Positions 52,701-61,208 are shown, counted from the first letter of the stretch. The stretch: DNA of 64,000 bases from Bacillota bacterium (GCA_023419605.1 JAEZXR010000127.1:1-64000); one strand, 5' to 3'. Program-made: numbers and translations. Notes: generated by a model from the letters alone, not told the origin.

Positions 52701-54959
52701 TCCGCTCATAACGGAGCTCCTGTTATACTGACATGTAACTCTCATACTGCAACAATCGGCAACCTGGCAGTAAATGAAGCTCCGACCTACGCAATAACAC
52801 TTTCGGAAACCGGTATCCGTACATTTACTGAGCAGACAGTAGGTTATACTCCAGTGGTACCGATTACGGTGACTGTAACAAGGACGGGCACAGGGAATAT
52901 AACAAACCTTGCAGCAGCTTTAAGCGGAGCCGATTCAGATCGTTTTACGCTGGGAGCCTTGGAAGCTGTGACTCTTGACAGTGCAACAACATCCGCCACA
53001 TTCACGATAAAGCCAAAGGATGCTTTAGCACCAAATGATTATACTGCAGTAGTAACCGTAACTGCGGACAACGGTGTCAGCCAGAGCTTTACTATACGTT
53101 TTATGGTAAATGCACCTTCTGCACCGACAATACAATCAGCCGCTGCAGGGGACGGGCATGTGAATATAACCTGGAGCAGTGTGCCAGGAGCAACCGGATA
53201 TAAAATATATGGAAGCACCGTATCGGGTTCCTATAGTACAACACCGCTTGCAACTGTAAGTGACTCAGTATACAGCTATGATGCAACAGGCCTTTCCAAC
53301 GGAATTACCTACTACTTTGTTATAAGGGCGGTTAATGGAGATGTTGAAAGTGCATCCTCCAATGAAGTCAGTGCAGTACCCAGGACTGTACCCGGCGTTC
53401 CCACAGGGGTAACAGCCGTTCCCGGCAACGGACAGGCAACAATCAGCTTTACGGCTCCTTCGGATGACGGAGGAAGCCCGATAACCGAATACATTGTAAC
53501 CTCAAATCCCGGCGGCATAACGGCAACCGGAACAGGAACCCCCATAACTGTAACAGGGCTGAGCAACGGAACCACTTATATCTTTACCGTGGAAGCTGTC
53601 AATACTGCTGGTAAAAGCATCGATTCGGCAGTTTCAAACGCTGTAATACCGGTTGCTCCTCCTAGCGAAGAAGATACCAATCAACCATCTGTCCCAACTC
53701 CATCCAATACCGGAGTGGATGTACTGGTAAACGGAAAGCCTGAAAATGCGGGAACAGCTACCACCACAACAAAAGGAAGTCAAACAGTAACAACGATTAC
53801 GGTGGATGCCCAAAAACTTCAACAGAAGCTGGAAGCAGAAGGGAATCATGCGATAGTTACCATTCCGGCAAACACAAAAGCCGATGTGGTCATCGGAGAA
53901 CTGAATGCGCAGATGGTCAAGAACATGGAGAGCAAAGAAGCAGTACTGGAGATAAGGACCGAAACAGCAGCCTATACCATCCCTGCACAGCAGATCAACA
54001 TTGATGCGGTATCCCAAAAGATCGGGAAAGAGGTAGACTTGCAGGATATCAAGGTGCAAGTGGCAATCGTAAAATCACCGGAAGAAACGGTAAAAGTGCT
54101 GGAGAACTCTGCGCAGAAAGGCAGCTTCAACGTAGTAGCACCTCCGGTAGACTTTTCAATTCGAGGTATCTATGAAGACCATGTGGTAGAAGTGAGCAAG
54201 TTCAAAGCCTATGTGGAAAGAATGGTTGCAATACCGGAGGGAGTGGACCCGAACAGGATTACAACAGGAATTGCGATGGAGCTAGATGGAACAGTTCGGC
54301 ATATACCTACACAGGTGACAATTATCAATGGAAGATACTATGCAAAAATCAACAGCCTGACCAACAGTACTTATTCCGTTGTATGGCACCCGGTGGAATT
54401 CCAGGATGCTGCCGGCCATTGGGCTAAAGAGGCTATCAACGATATAGGCTCCAGGATGGTAATAAGCGGCGTGGGCGGCAATACCTTCGAGCCTGACAGG
54501 GACATCACCCGTGCGGAATTTGCAGCCATTGTTGTGAGGGCTCTGGGACTGAAGCCCGGAGTGGGGACAAACAGCTTCACCGACGTACAGGATTCCGACT
54601 GGTACAGCGGCTACATAAAGACGGCCTTTGAATACAAGATCATATCGGGATACGATGCAGAAAACTTCGGACCGGAGGACAGCATCACCCGCGAGCAGGC
54701 GATGGCCATGATCGCTAGAGCTATGAAGATCACGCCGTTGAAGGTGGAACTGGCGGAGGGTGAGATGCAAAAGCTCCTTGGAGCCTTCAGTGACAGAGAA
54801 AAAACGGAAGCTTACGCAAAGGACAGCATCGCCTTCTGCATAAAGACAGGAGTTGTACAGGGCAAAAATGGCAATATGCTGGCGCCCAAGGAAAATATCA
54901 CCCGGGCGGAGGTTGCAGTGATTGCAAGAAGGCTGCTACAAAAGGCTAATTTAATATAA
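49755..54959 (+). CDS. NHL-repeat, fibronectin III and SLH surface protein
   Basis: The 1,734-aa secreted protein has a signal peptide (~1-31, QAFAA end), twelve NHL repeats of ~47 aa (~45-580; unit VDSxGNVYVAD...RIQKFxSxGxFLxKWGSxGSGDGQF), a cadherin-like and several Ig-like domains (~590-1115), two FN3 domains (~1118-1300), a uncharacterised domain (~1320-1545) and three SLH domains (~1548-1734) that anchor to the cell wall. A six- or twelve-blade propeller would give an outside binding surface. Ligand unknown. Confidence 0.92.
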   Translation: MQKHTNKQILQLVLTLIFAVFFIGETQAFAAANLNAFTPKQQWFFSVPFNVAVDSSGNVYVADGVSAQIQKRDSQGTILAKWGSSGSGNGQFTTHTGIAVDSSGNIYVSEIGNKRIQKFNSSGAFVTKWGSSGSGNGQFDLPYDIAVDSSGNVYVVDAGNNKVQKFSSSGVFLTAWGSSGSGDGQFNSPRGIAVDSLGNVYIADGNNNRIQKFNSSGTFLAKWGSSGTADGQFKTPRDVAVDSLGNVYVVNSVDGRVQKFDSSGAFLGKWGSYGTGDGQFASAASIVVDNWDNVYVVDSPTHRIQRFDASGNLLVKWESSGTIDGLFNKPIDVDVDSQGNVYVADANNSRIQKFDSSGTFLTKWGSIGSGDGQFGTDMQGVAVDSQGNVYVADNSNHRIQKFNSTGSFLTKWGSYGSGDGQFGSIRGVAADGLGNVYVVEMGRIQRFDSDGNFITKWGSFGSGEGQFSAGDITTDTQGNVYIADTNNSRIQKFDSTGNLLMKWGSYGSGDGQFYLIDGVTVDSQGNVYVADTYNNRIQKFDSQGNFLAKWGSEGNGAGQLKKPYGVAAGSTGKVYVADTENHRIQVLLSNDAGLTSVLAQAINAGPEAGTKTAPKTASINVTNTTASMAAGDIIAFGAEATVTFYGTDDSFTVQEPGSVNLTSGVATTVYIMVTAQDMTRVYYAVTINSAEPPVYSINVSESSSYTFDGQTEGYGAVAPHTVMVSNTGNQAIGALSVTLSGTGADCFMLSGTSIDSIAESGSDSFTIKPKEGLAAGTYTATVTVSGSNGISASFDVNFTVNPAVVAITSADITGIVAPAVGTVPAVVGSLTAGHASYIVTGLTWQDGNGSPATLTAGGKFKAGSTYQAVVELTATAGYKFQPLTPTVNTGTAGASGVSGGDVPGNKLIFTITFTATEAQSVTAIAVETQPAKLSYMAGEALDLAGLVATLTYNDESTLDIALADFAANGITVNPANGTVMSVSAHNGAPVILTCNSHTATIGNLAVNEAPTYAITLSETGIRTFTEQTVGYTPVVPITVTVTRTGTGNITNLAAALSGADSDRFTLGALEAVTLDSATTSATFTIKPKDALAPNDYTAVVTVTADNGVSQSFTIRFMVNAPSAPTIQSAAAGDGHVNITWSSVPGATGYKIYGSTVSGSYSTTPLATVSDSVYSYDATGLSNGITYYFVIRAVNGDVESASSNEVSAVPRTVPGVPTGVTAVPGNGQATISFTAPSDDGGSPITEYIVTSNPGGITATGTGTPITVTGLSNGTTYIFTVEAVNTAGKSIDSAVSNAVIPVAPPSEEDTNQPSVPTPSNTGVDVLVNGKPENAGTATTTTKGSQTVTTITVDAQKLQQKLEAEGNHAIVTIPANTKADVVIGELNAQMVKNMESKEAVLEIRTETAAYTIPAQQINIDAVSQKIGKEVDLQDIKVQVAIVKSPEETVKVLENSAQKGSFNVVAPPVDFSIRGIYEDHVVEVSKFKAYVERMVAIPEGVDPNRITTGIAMELDGTVRHIPTQVTIINGRYYAKINSLTNSTYSVVWHPVEFQDAAGHWAKEAINDIGSRMVISGVGGNTFEPDRDITRAEFAAIVVRALGLKPGVGTNSFTDVQDSDWYSGYIKTAFEYKIISGYDAENFGPEDSITREQAMAMIARAMKITPLKVELAEGEMQKLLGAFSDREKTEAYAKDSIAFCIKTGVVQGKNGNMLAPKENITRAEVAVIARRLLQKANLI
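49885..51510 (+). repeat. 141-bp tandem repeats encoding NHL units
   Basis: Twelve units of ~141 bp, each including GTGGGGGAGC-like and GACGGCCAGTTT-like blocks, run through the 5' third of the surface protein gene. Nucleotide identity is high between many units, indicating recent unit duplication or gene conversion. Confidence 0.85.
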
Positions 54960-55090
54960 AAGGGAATTAAGTGGGAATTCTTGCCGGGGAGGTAAAGGTC
55001 AAAGGAGAAGAATAATCCCGGACGTATTTAGTGAAAAGGAAAGCATCCCTACTTTGAATTGCCTTTTGTCAAGTAGACAATAAAAATGTT

Positions 55091-55130
55091 AACGCCAATT
55101 ATCAGGTTTGATAGTTGGCGTTATTTTTTA
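55091..55130 (+). terminator. Intrinsic terminator after the surface protein gene
   Basis: AACGCCAA/TTGGCGTT with inner TATCA/TGATA and a T-rich tail. It could also serve the minus-strand reductase remnant, which ends at 55144. Confidence 0.8.
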
Positions 55131-55143
55131 TGCAATGCCTTCC

Positions 55144-55420
55144 TTAGCTGTTAGTGATTTCTTTCCAACGTTCAACTGGCTCCAAACGGTCAGTTTTCTG
55201 GGTACCAAGCATCCAGCAGGGAGATTCTGGAGGGAGGGCTTTGACTTCATCAAGCAACCGGAGCTCTCCGACAGTCAGCTTCAGTTCGGATGCCTTCAGA
55301 TTGTCTTCTAACTGGTTGATACGTTTGGCGGCGATTATGACGGAAATGACTGCCGGTTTAGACAGCAGCCAGGCGAGGGCAACCCGTGCCAGGCTGCAAT
55401 TGTGCGCCTCAGCAAATAGA
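55144..55420 (-). pseudogene. Aldo/keto reductase C-terminal fragment
   Basis: The minus strand encodes AEAHNCSLARVALAWLLSKPAV, then IIAAKRINQLEDNLKASEL and finally EPVERWKEITNS before the stop. This is the conserved C-terminal third of aldo/keto reductases. The N-terminal two thirds with the catalytic Tyr are absent upstream. The 528-bp stretch from 55421 to 55948 holds only short frames I do not recognise and a faint MerR-like start near 55816. Confidence 0.8.
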
Positions 55421-55948
55421 AGGAATTTATTATTCTGTGTCGAATTATTTCCAAAACAATACAGTATTTGCCAGATACTTGTTATACGGTAAAGAGGGGA
55501 AGGTCAATACCGGACAAGCATGTACTCCTCTGAGTCTGACAAGGCATTTGGAGACCGGGAAAGAAAAACAGCCCTTATCGTACGGAATGAATTTACTGCA
55601 AAGGTTCCTGAAAAAGGACTGGCGCTGACAAAATTTTCAAAGTAAAAAGTATTGGTATAATAATGACCGTAGGGTTCATAGCATAGATTGGCGATATCGA
55701 CCGGTTTGGAAAAGCTACATAGTACCACGAGGGTATCTTTGTACAACTATTTATAAATAAGCAGAATTAAGATTATTATAGGCCGAAATAAAGTGTAGGG
55801 GATGGTGAATAATCGATGAAAAAATTTTCAAGTGAAAGAAGTAGCAGAGAATAATGTATCGGGTAGTGGAGCTTTGTAGTATTTAATACGGAGCCAGCCG
55901 ATAAAATGTTTGAATGAATTATTGATGGCGGAAAAGGAGTGAAATAGT

Positions 55949-56776
55949 TTGGAGCAGAAAAAATGCGAATTGATAAATAGCCTTAAAGTCGGCATTGTAG
56001 GATGTGGGCATCTAGGGCAAGCAATGGCACAAGCACTTGTTAGTCAGGGGCTTGCAAAAGAAAATCTTTTTATTTCATACAGAGGAAATCCTCTCACCTA
56101 TCAAAAGCTTAAATCGCAGGGCCTTGATTCATGTCTTACAACGAACCGGAGGCTGTTTCAGGAAGCGGGGATTGTTTTAATTACCGTAAAACCGCAAGAT
56201 ATTCTGGGTTTAAAAGAAACACTTGTCTCAAGCAGAGCCCTTATCGTTTCCTGTATGGCGGGGATTCCCATAGAACTATTAAACGGGATATTGGAAACAG
56301 ACGTATATCGAATGATGTGCAGCGGGCCTGATACTATAATATCCGGGAGGGGTGTAGCAGCCTTTTATCCTGAGCATGAGTATTTAAAGCTGCTGCTGGA
56401 CTCAATGAATTTAACGCACATTAAAATCATGGCAGAAAGTGATATAGATATCTTTACGGCAGGTGTTTGCATGCCTGCGGCGCTATTGAAGGTAGAAAAT
56501 CCAACGGAATGCAAAAGAGCCGTTGATAAAATTGGAAGGGAGTATCCGCTGATTTCGGAACTTTACGCTTGGGCTATAGGGGCTTTGCCCCATTTCCAAG
56601 ACAAAAAGGACAGAGATGCCTATATTGAGAGGATGATTACAAAGGGCGGGGTCACCGATGCCATTATTAACAGCTTGCAAAGAGGTGAACCCCTTGATGC
56701 TGCGCTAAAAAAAGGAGTTGTCCGAACGAAAGAAATTTCTCGTGAAGTGCGGCAGTCCACCACCGACCGTATATAG
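55949..56776 (+). CDS. Pyrroline-5-carboxylate reductase-like protein
   Basis: The 275-aa protein has an NAD(P)-binding start (VGIVGCGHLGQAMAQAL) and the ProC-type C-terminal helix region (MITKGGVTDAIINSLQ). The expected SGPAY substrate motif is not seen; TAGVCMPAALL takes its place. It could be a ProC paralogue with another substrate. TTG 55949 follows AAAGGAGTG. Confidence 0.7.
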   Translation: MEQKKCELINSLKVGIVGCGHLGQAMAQALVSQGLAKENLFISYRGNPLTYQKLKSQGLDSCLTTNRRLFQEAGIVLITVKPQDILGLKETLVSSRALIVSCMAGIPIELLNGILETDVYRMMCSGPDTIISGRGVAAFYPEHEYLKLLLDSMNLTHIKIMAESDIDIFTAGVCMPAALLKVENPTECKRAVDKIGREYPLISELYAWAIGALPHFQDKKDRDAYIERMITKGGVTDAIINSLQRGEPLDAALKKGVVRTKEISREVRQSTTDRI

Positions 56777-56965
56777 CGGAGAAACATGTAAACAGCTATT
56801 GGTTTCGGCGTCGTATGCTGGAGCATATCCGCTGTTCTTCTTCCTTAAAAAATGAGCAAGGTTACTGTTGAAAATATACTTTCGCAAAAGAGACGTAGAA
56901 AGATTATAAAAAACTACGAAATATAGTGACAGGGCTTGGTTTCAAATCCAACAACTAATAAATCG

Positions 56966-57003
56966 GCGGTTGTATCGAAAAAAGGATACAGTCGCTTTCT
57001 TTT
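56966..57003 (+). terminator. Terminator before the TipA-like gene
   Basis: GCGGTTGTATC and GATACAGTCGC pair with two G-T/mismatch positions around an A-rich loop, with a T-rich tail. The rest of the 330-bp gap holds only the operator described next. Confidence 0.65.
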
Positions 57004-57056
57004 TGCGATACTTTGTTATAGAGAAATTAAAAACATAAAAAAGTTTTCAAAAAAAC

Positions 57057-57087
57057 TTGACTCTTACCTTAGGTAAGGCCTTAGTAT
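57057..57087 (+). promoter_or_regulatory. MerR/TipA-type promoter with perfect palindrome
   Basis: TTGACT (57057-57062) and TAGTAT (57082-57087) are separated by 19 bp. Within the spacer lies the perfect 15-bp palindrome CTTACCTTAGGTAAG (57063-57077). This is the classic MerR-activated layout, pointing to autoregulation by the gene that follows. Confidence 0.85.
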
Positions 57088-57106
57088 TACATTCGAGGTG
57101 ATAATA

Positions 57107-57856
57107 TTGCAATATTACACAGTGAAAGAAATCGCGGCATTAGCCGGTGTGACCATAAAGACACTCCATCATTACCACAAAATCGGATTGTTGGAGCCTT
57201 ATACGGTAACGGAGGCAGGATATCGTCTTTACGGTATGAGGGAATTGGAACGGCTGCAGCAAATTCTATTCTATCGTGAGCTTGATTTTTCCCTCGGGGA
57301 TATAAAAAGAGCGCTTGAAGATGAACCGGGCCGGGTTGAATGCTTAACAAAACAACATGAACTGCTTTACGCGCGCAGGCAGAGAATGGACCGTTTATTA
57401 AGCACGATTGAGGACTCGATTGTCTTCACAAAGAAAGGAGAATCTATGGATAAATCAGCAATGTTTAAAGGTTTTGACAAGGAAGAATGGACAGAAGCAT
57501 TTACAGAGCAAAATGAGTATCTCAAGGATATGTATGGGTATGATATGCTGCAAACCCGGGAGGTCCAACCGGAGACATTGAATAAACAAGCAGCAGAGGC
57601 TCAGCAATTTATAGGTTATCTGATAAATGGATTAAAAAATGGATGGAAAGCAGATGACGAGAGAGTGAAGAAAGCATTGAAAGAGCACATTGCATTTTTG
57701 AATGAGCAGGGCATTTCTATGGATGCAAAATCATTTGTTGCTACGGCAAAATTCATGGTAGAGGATGACTTCCACAGAAACATGCTGGAAGGTCAGCAAA
57801 CAGGTCTTTCCTATTATCTTTATACAGCAGCGGAGATGTATGCAGCCAAGGAATAG
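57107..57856 (+). CDS. MerR-family regulator with TipAS effector domain
   Basis: The 249-aa protein has a MerR DNA-binding domain (YYTVKEIAALAGVTIKTLHHYHKIGLLEP), a dimer coiled coil (~75-105) and a C-terminal TipAS domain (~115-249, FKGFDKEEWTEAFTEQNEYL), which in TipA binds thiopeptides. Start TTG 57107 follows GAGGTGA; the upstream GTG 57098 overlaps that site. It probably governs itself and perhaps the MFS gene downstream. Confidence 0.9.
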   Translation: MQYYTVKEIAALAGVTIKTLHHYHKIGLLEPYTVTEAGYRLYGMRELERLQQILFYRELDFSLGDIKRALEDEPGRVECLTKQHELLYARRQRMDRLLSTIEDSIVFTKKGESMDKSAMFKGFDKEEWTEAFTEQNEYLKDMYGYDMLQTREVQPETLNKQAAEAQQFIGYLINGLKNGWKADDERVKKALKEHIAFLNEQGISMDAKSFVATAKFMVEDDFHRNMLEGQQTGLSYYLYTAAEMYAAKE

Positions 57857-57986
57857 GTTTGCAATAAAACCATTATGTCCGTCAGTCAAAGAAAAATGAT
57901 TGAAAAGAAAGAGGCAGGTATGCGACTTGTCTCTTCCGGACTCGGATAATGAGTGCAAAACAGCATAATAGTATAGGGTGGCTTGT

Positions 57987-58029
57987 AAAAATGCCCCGGA
58001 AGAATTCATTTCTTTCCAGGGCATTTTTC
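57987..58029 (+). terminator. Terminator after the TipA-like gene
   Basis: AAAATGCCCcGGAA pairs TTCCaGGGCATTTT, then T run. In the 276 bp that follow to the MFS gene I see only a TGTCCG/CGGACA inverted repeat (58233-58260). Confidence 0.8.
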
Positions 58030-58305
58030 TTGCTGCTTTTCCAGTGTATTGAAAACCTTATGGAGGTTTGGCGCAAAGTTAAGAAATAATTAAAAGGATA
58101 GATAATTAGCTAATTTTGGTATATAATATTGATGCATGTGGTGGGATGGTGCGTCAAATTTTTCTTGATGAGTCTAGTCTAAGATATTTTAGTGGTAGTA
58201 GGGTCAATATTTGGGGAATAAATAGGATAACTGTCCGGTGATTTTTGCGTATAAACGGACAAGTACTTAAAATGTGATTAAAAATGATGGGAGAAATATC
58301 TACGA

Positions 58306-59532
58306 ATGAATAAAAATTGGAAAAGGAATATAGTACTCTTTTTAGCCAGTCAGATCCTGTCGCTCTTTGGATCGTCACTGGTTCAGTATGCAATTATGTG
58401 GTATATTACATTAGAAACACAGTCGGGTGTAATGATGACCATATCCATTATTTGCGGTTTTCTGCCTACCTTTTTTCTTTCTCCCTTTGCAGGGGTATGG
58501 GCTGACCGTTATAATCGAAAAATACTCATTATGCTGTCGGATTCCATGATTGCACTATCGACGCTCATTTTAGCCATACTATTTCTTATGGGATACGATG
58601 CGCTGTGGCTGCTCTTTTTGATGTCTGCCATACGTGCACTGGGGTCGGGAATTCAAACGCCGGCCATAGGTGCTTTTCTTCCGCAGTTGGTGCCGGAGGA
58701 TAAGCTGACGAAGGTGAATGCAACAAACGGAAGCATACAAGCAATTGTCATGCTGGTGTCTCCAATGCTTAGCGGCGCATTGCTGACGATGGCTACCATT
58801 GAAACAATATTTTTTATCGATGTTATTACAGCAGCCATTGCGGTTTCAATACTGTTTTTGTTCTTGCATGTGCCTGCTCATGAAAAAGCCCAGCAAAAGC
58901 AAAGCATTAGCTACTTCAGCGATATGCAGGAAGGCTTTGCCTATATCAAAAACCATGCGTATGTTAAACGATTCTTTGTGTTTTGTGCCTTCTTCTTTCT
59001 GTTAGCCGCACCCGCCGCATTTTTAACGCCGCTGCAGGTCACGCGGAGTTTCGGCGATGATGTTTGGCGTCTAACAGCCATTGAAATAACCTTTTCCGTG
59101 GGTATGATGGCGGGGGGAATTATCATGGCCTCCTGGGGCGGCTTCAGAAACAAGGTGCACACCATGACATTGTCAAGCCTTATTATTGGAGTCTGCACCT
59201 TTGCGCTTGGGATTATCCCGGTTTTTTGGATATATTTGCTCTTCATGGGACTGATTGGAGTGGCGATGCCGATGTTTAATACCCCCTCTACGGTTTTGTT
59301 GCAGGAGAAGGTAGAAGCGGATTTTCTAGGTAGGGTATTTGGTGTATTGGGGATGATATCCAGTTCTATGATGCCGCTGGGAATGCTCATATTTGGCCCG
59401 GTATCCGACTTGGTTAAAATCGAATGGCTGCTTATGGGAACCGGAGTGCTGCTTTTTGTGCAGGGATTTTTCCTGGTGGGCAATAAAGTGCTGGTTGAAG
59501 CCGGAGATCCAACCGCAAAACCGGAAGCGTAA
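58306..59532 (+). CDS. MFS efflux transporter
   Basis: The 408-aa protein has twelve predicted helices and the MFS loop motif GVWADRYNRKILIMLSD after helix 2, repeated weakly after helix 8. It resembles MefA/EntS-type drug or siderophore exporters. The substrate is unknown. It lies downstream of the TipA-like gene but past a terminator, with no clear promoter of its own. Confidence 0.88.
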   Translation: MNKNWKRNIVLFLASQILSLFGSSLVQYAIMWYITLETQSGVMMTISIICGFLPTFFLSPFAGVWADRYNRKILIMLSDSMIALSTLILAILFLMGYDALWLLFLMSAIRALGSGIQTPAIGAFLPQLVPEDKLTKVNATNGSIQAIVMLVSPMLSGALLTMATIETIFFIDVITAAIAVSILFLFLHVPAHEKAQQKQSISYFSDMQEGFAYIKNHAYVKRFFVFCAFFFLLAAPAAFLTPLQVTRSFGDDVWRLTAIEITFSVGMMAGGIIMASWGGFRNKVHTMTLSSLIIGVCTFALGIIPVFWIYLLFMGLIGVAMPMFNTPSTVLLQEKVEADFLGRVFGVLGMISSSMMPLGMLIFGPVSDLVKIEWLLMGTGVLLFVQGFFLVGNKVLVEAGDPTAKPEA

Positions 59533-59665
59533 TTGTAATCGTGCTTTTAACAAGGTGACAGCATGTGTTGACTGTGGTTAGCTACATGAGGGAAGTAAGA
59601 AAATGCTTCATCGCGAAAAGGGTAAAGCAGATTCTTTGATATACTGATGGAAGGGGGTGAAAGCA

Positions 59666-59845
59666 ATGAGTGTTAAGGAAAAAGTGTTGGAAGTTATGAG
59701 AGAAGCAGGTAAGCCTGTGAGTGCCGGTGAAGTGGAAAAGCTTTCCGGATTGGACCGTAAGGAAATTGATAAAGCCTTTAATGATTTAAAAAAGGAAAAT
59801 GCTATTATTTCACCGGTTCGCTGCAAATGGGAACCTGCAAAATAA
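59666..59845 (+). CDS. Small winged-helix protein
   Basis: The 59-aa protein (MSVKEKVLEVMREAGKPVSA, then VEKLSGLDRKEIDKAFNDL and a C-terminal CKWEPAK) looks like a minimal winged helix of the type found widely in Clostridia. DNA binding is likely but not shown. ATG 59666 follows GGGGGTGA. Confidence 0.75.
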   Translation: MSVKEKVLEVMREAGKPVSAGEVEKLSGLDRKEIDKAFNDLKKENAIISPVRCKWEPAK

Positions 59846-59857
59846 GTAAAATGATAA

Positions 59858-59899
59858 AGGGGTTGTCTCAAAATAAAAATTTGAGGCAACCTCTTTTTT
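59858..59899 (+). terminator. Intrinsic terminator after the small wHTH gene
   Basis: AGGGGTTGTCTCAAA pairs TTTGAGGCAACCTCT, with T6 at the end. A further 10-bp inverted repeat TTGTTGTAGA/TCTACAACAA (59898-59940) follows. The sequence of both resembles ends of insertion elements, but no transposase is seen. The gap 59941-60085 shows nothing else clear. Confidence 0.75.
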
Positions 59900-60085
59900 G
59901 TTGTAGAATTTAAGTTGTGAACACAAAATATCTACAACAAGACTATAACAAAAATAACAGATATTTCAACCGATTCTGCCTATAGAGAGCTTGAACTGGA
60001 TATATAAATTATTGTAATAAATTACGTATTTAACAATAAATATCGTGTTGACTGGAGGAGAATTATGAATTTTTTTCAAAAAATA

Positions 60086-60303
60086 TTTACATTTATTACA
60101 ATATAAGGTAAAATAATAGCATATTGGAAATTCTAATACAGTACTTATGGGTTACCCTTTTGAAAGCACTTATTGGGTGCTAATCGCTGCTGAGTCACGT
60201 TAGCTGCTGATAAGGATTACATGGTGAACGCTAGAATCGCCTATTTCATAGAGTAAGCGAATGGGCGAAGCCATGTAAATCGTAAGGAGCAAATGGGGGC
60301 GGC
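60086..60303 (+). promoter_or_regulatory. Promoter and structured leader of the natural-product cluster
   Basis: TTTACA (60086-60091) and TAAAAT (60109-60114) are 17 bp apart. The ~183-nt leader can fold: AGCAC/GTGCT near 60165-60180, and TTACATGG (60217-60224)/CCATGTAA (60271-60278) enclosing GCCTATT (60239-60245)/AATGGGC (60260-60266). LoaP-controlled operons carry leader hairpins, so this may be a recruitment site; that is inference. Confidence 0.55.
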
Positions 60304-60572
60304 ATGAAAATGTATTGGTATGTGCTTTTTGTAAGAACAGGCCGGGAAAGAAAAGTCGAAAAACTCTTGAAAGAACGGTTAGACACCGAGATGTTTATGC
60401 CGTTTATACCATTGGAAGAGAGAATTCTCAAGATTTTAGGAACTATAAAAAAGGAATGGAAGCCATTACTTCCAAGAATAAATGCAAAAGACAGGCATGG
60501 AGTGAGATCGAATTTATGAGCGATATTCGGTTGGTAAGCGTGGCACTGGAAATCATGGAGAAGATCGGATAA
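60304..60572 (+). pseudogene. loaP: LoaP-type (NusG paralogue) antiterminator, internally deleted
   Basis: The start MYWYVLFVRTGRERKVEKLL and FMPFIPLEERI...KKEWKPL match the NusG N-terminal domain of LoaP, which lets polymerase read through terminators in long biosynthetic operons. After ~55 residues the frame breaks; another frame ends SEIEFMSDIRLVSVALEIMEKIG, matching the LoaP C-terminus. About 90 residues, including most of the KOW domain, are missing. It is therefore most likely inactive, though a 71-aa product could still be made. Confidence 0.75.
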
Positions 60573-60676
60573 GGAGCTTCAAGCGTCCATTTGACCATAC
60601 CCGGGTGCTGCTATATTGCGGTTAGAGGTAAATATCTATAACAAACCTATTCAAACTAGAGAAATAAGGTGTTTCA

Positions 60677-61153
60677 ATGTCTTATAAGGAAATTCTAATA
60701 ACAAACAAAAAAGTGCTAATTCCCAAACATAAGTGCGAACATACGGATTATGAATATTACAAATATGAAGTAACAAAGTTCAGCGAAGGGAATCAATGCT
60801 GTGTTGCCATCTACGAGATTCCACCCGGAAAAGCAGGGTACCCGTATCATTTTCATACGAAAAGCGAGGAAGTATTCTATATTATTAGTGGTGTGGGTAT
60901 ACTGCAAACACATTCCGGTGATAGGGCTGTTGCAGCAGGTGATATTATTGTCTGCCCACCGACGGAAAAAGGAGCGCATAAACTCATAAATTCCTCTAAG
61001 ACCGAAAACCTTGTCTATATGGATTTCGATACTGTTGCCTTTCCAGAGGTGATTTTTTACCCGCACTCCAACAAGGTAGGCGTGTTTGTGAATGATGAAC
61101 TTAAAAGGTTTTATAAAGAGGGTTCCGACGTAGACTATTATGCGGGAGAATAA
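60677..61153 (+). CDS. Cupin-domain protein
   Basis: The 158-aa protein has one cupin fold: HFHTKSEEVFYIISGVG with metal-binding His/Glu near residues 58-67 and a second-motif His in GAHKLINSS near 99. Cupins serve as isomerases, dioxygenases or sensors; the exact role is not clear. It is the first intact gene of the acyl-ACP cluster. Confidence 0.8.
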   Translation: MSYKEILITNKKVLIPKHKCEHTDYEYYKYEVTKFSEGNQCCVAIYEIPPGKAGYPYHFHTKSEEVFYIISGVGILQTHSGDRAVAAGDIIVCPPTEKGAHKLINSSKTENLVYMDFDTVAFPEVIFYPHSNKVGVFVNDELKRFYKEGSDVDYYAGE

Positions 61154-61208
61154 AATTCTAAACAACAAATTGCTAAATTTCTTTTATATAGGTTAGGGGG
61201 TGCAAATC

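Noticed and set aside
55520..55645. 41-codon frame starting MYSSESDKAFGDRERK
   Set aside because: No ribosome site and no recognised family; it lies in a stretch of gene remnants and may be the end of a lost gene.
55816..55945. Faint MerR-like start (FQVKEVAE in a shifted frame)
   Set aside because: Only about eight residues fit and need a frameshift at the start; the rest has stops.
59858..59940. Insertion-sequence end, suggested by GGGGTTGTCTCAAA and the inverted TTGTTGTAGA repeat
   Set aside because: No transposase or matching second end is visible; the first part works as an ordinary terminator.
60065..60106. 13-codon frame after GGAGGAG, MNFFQKIFTFITI
   Set aside because: It overlaps the predicted promoter of the LoaP leader, so it is unlikely to be part of that transcript.
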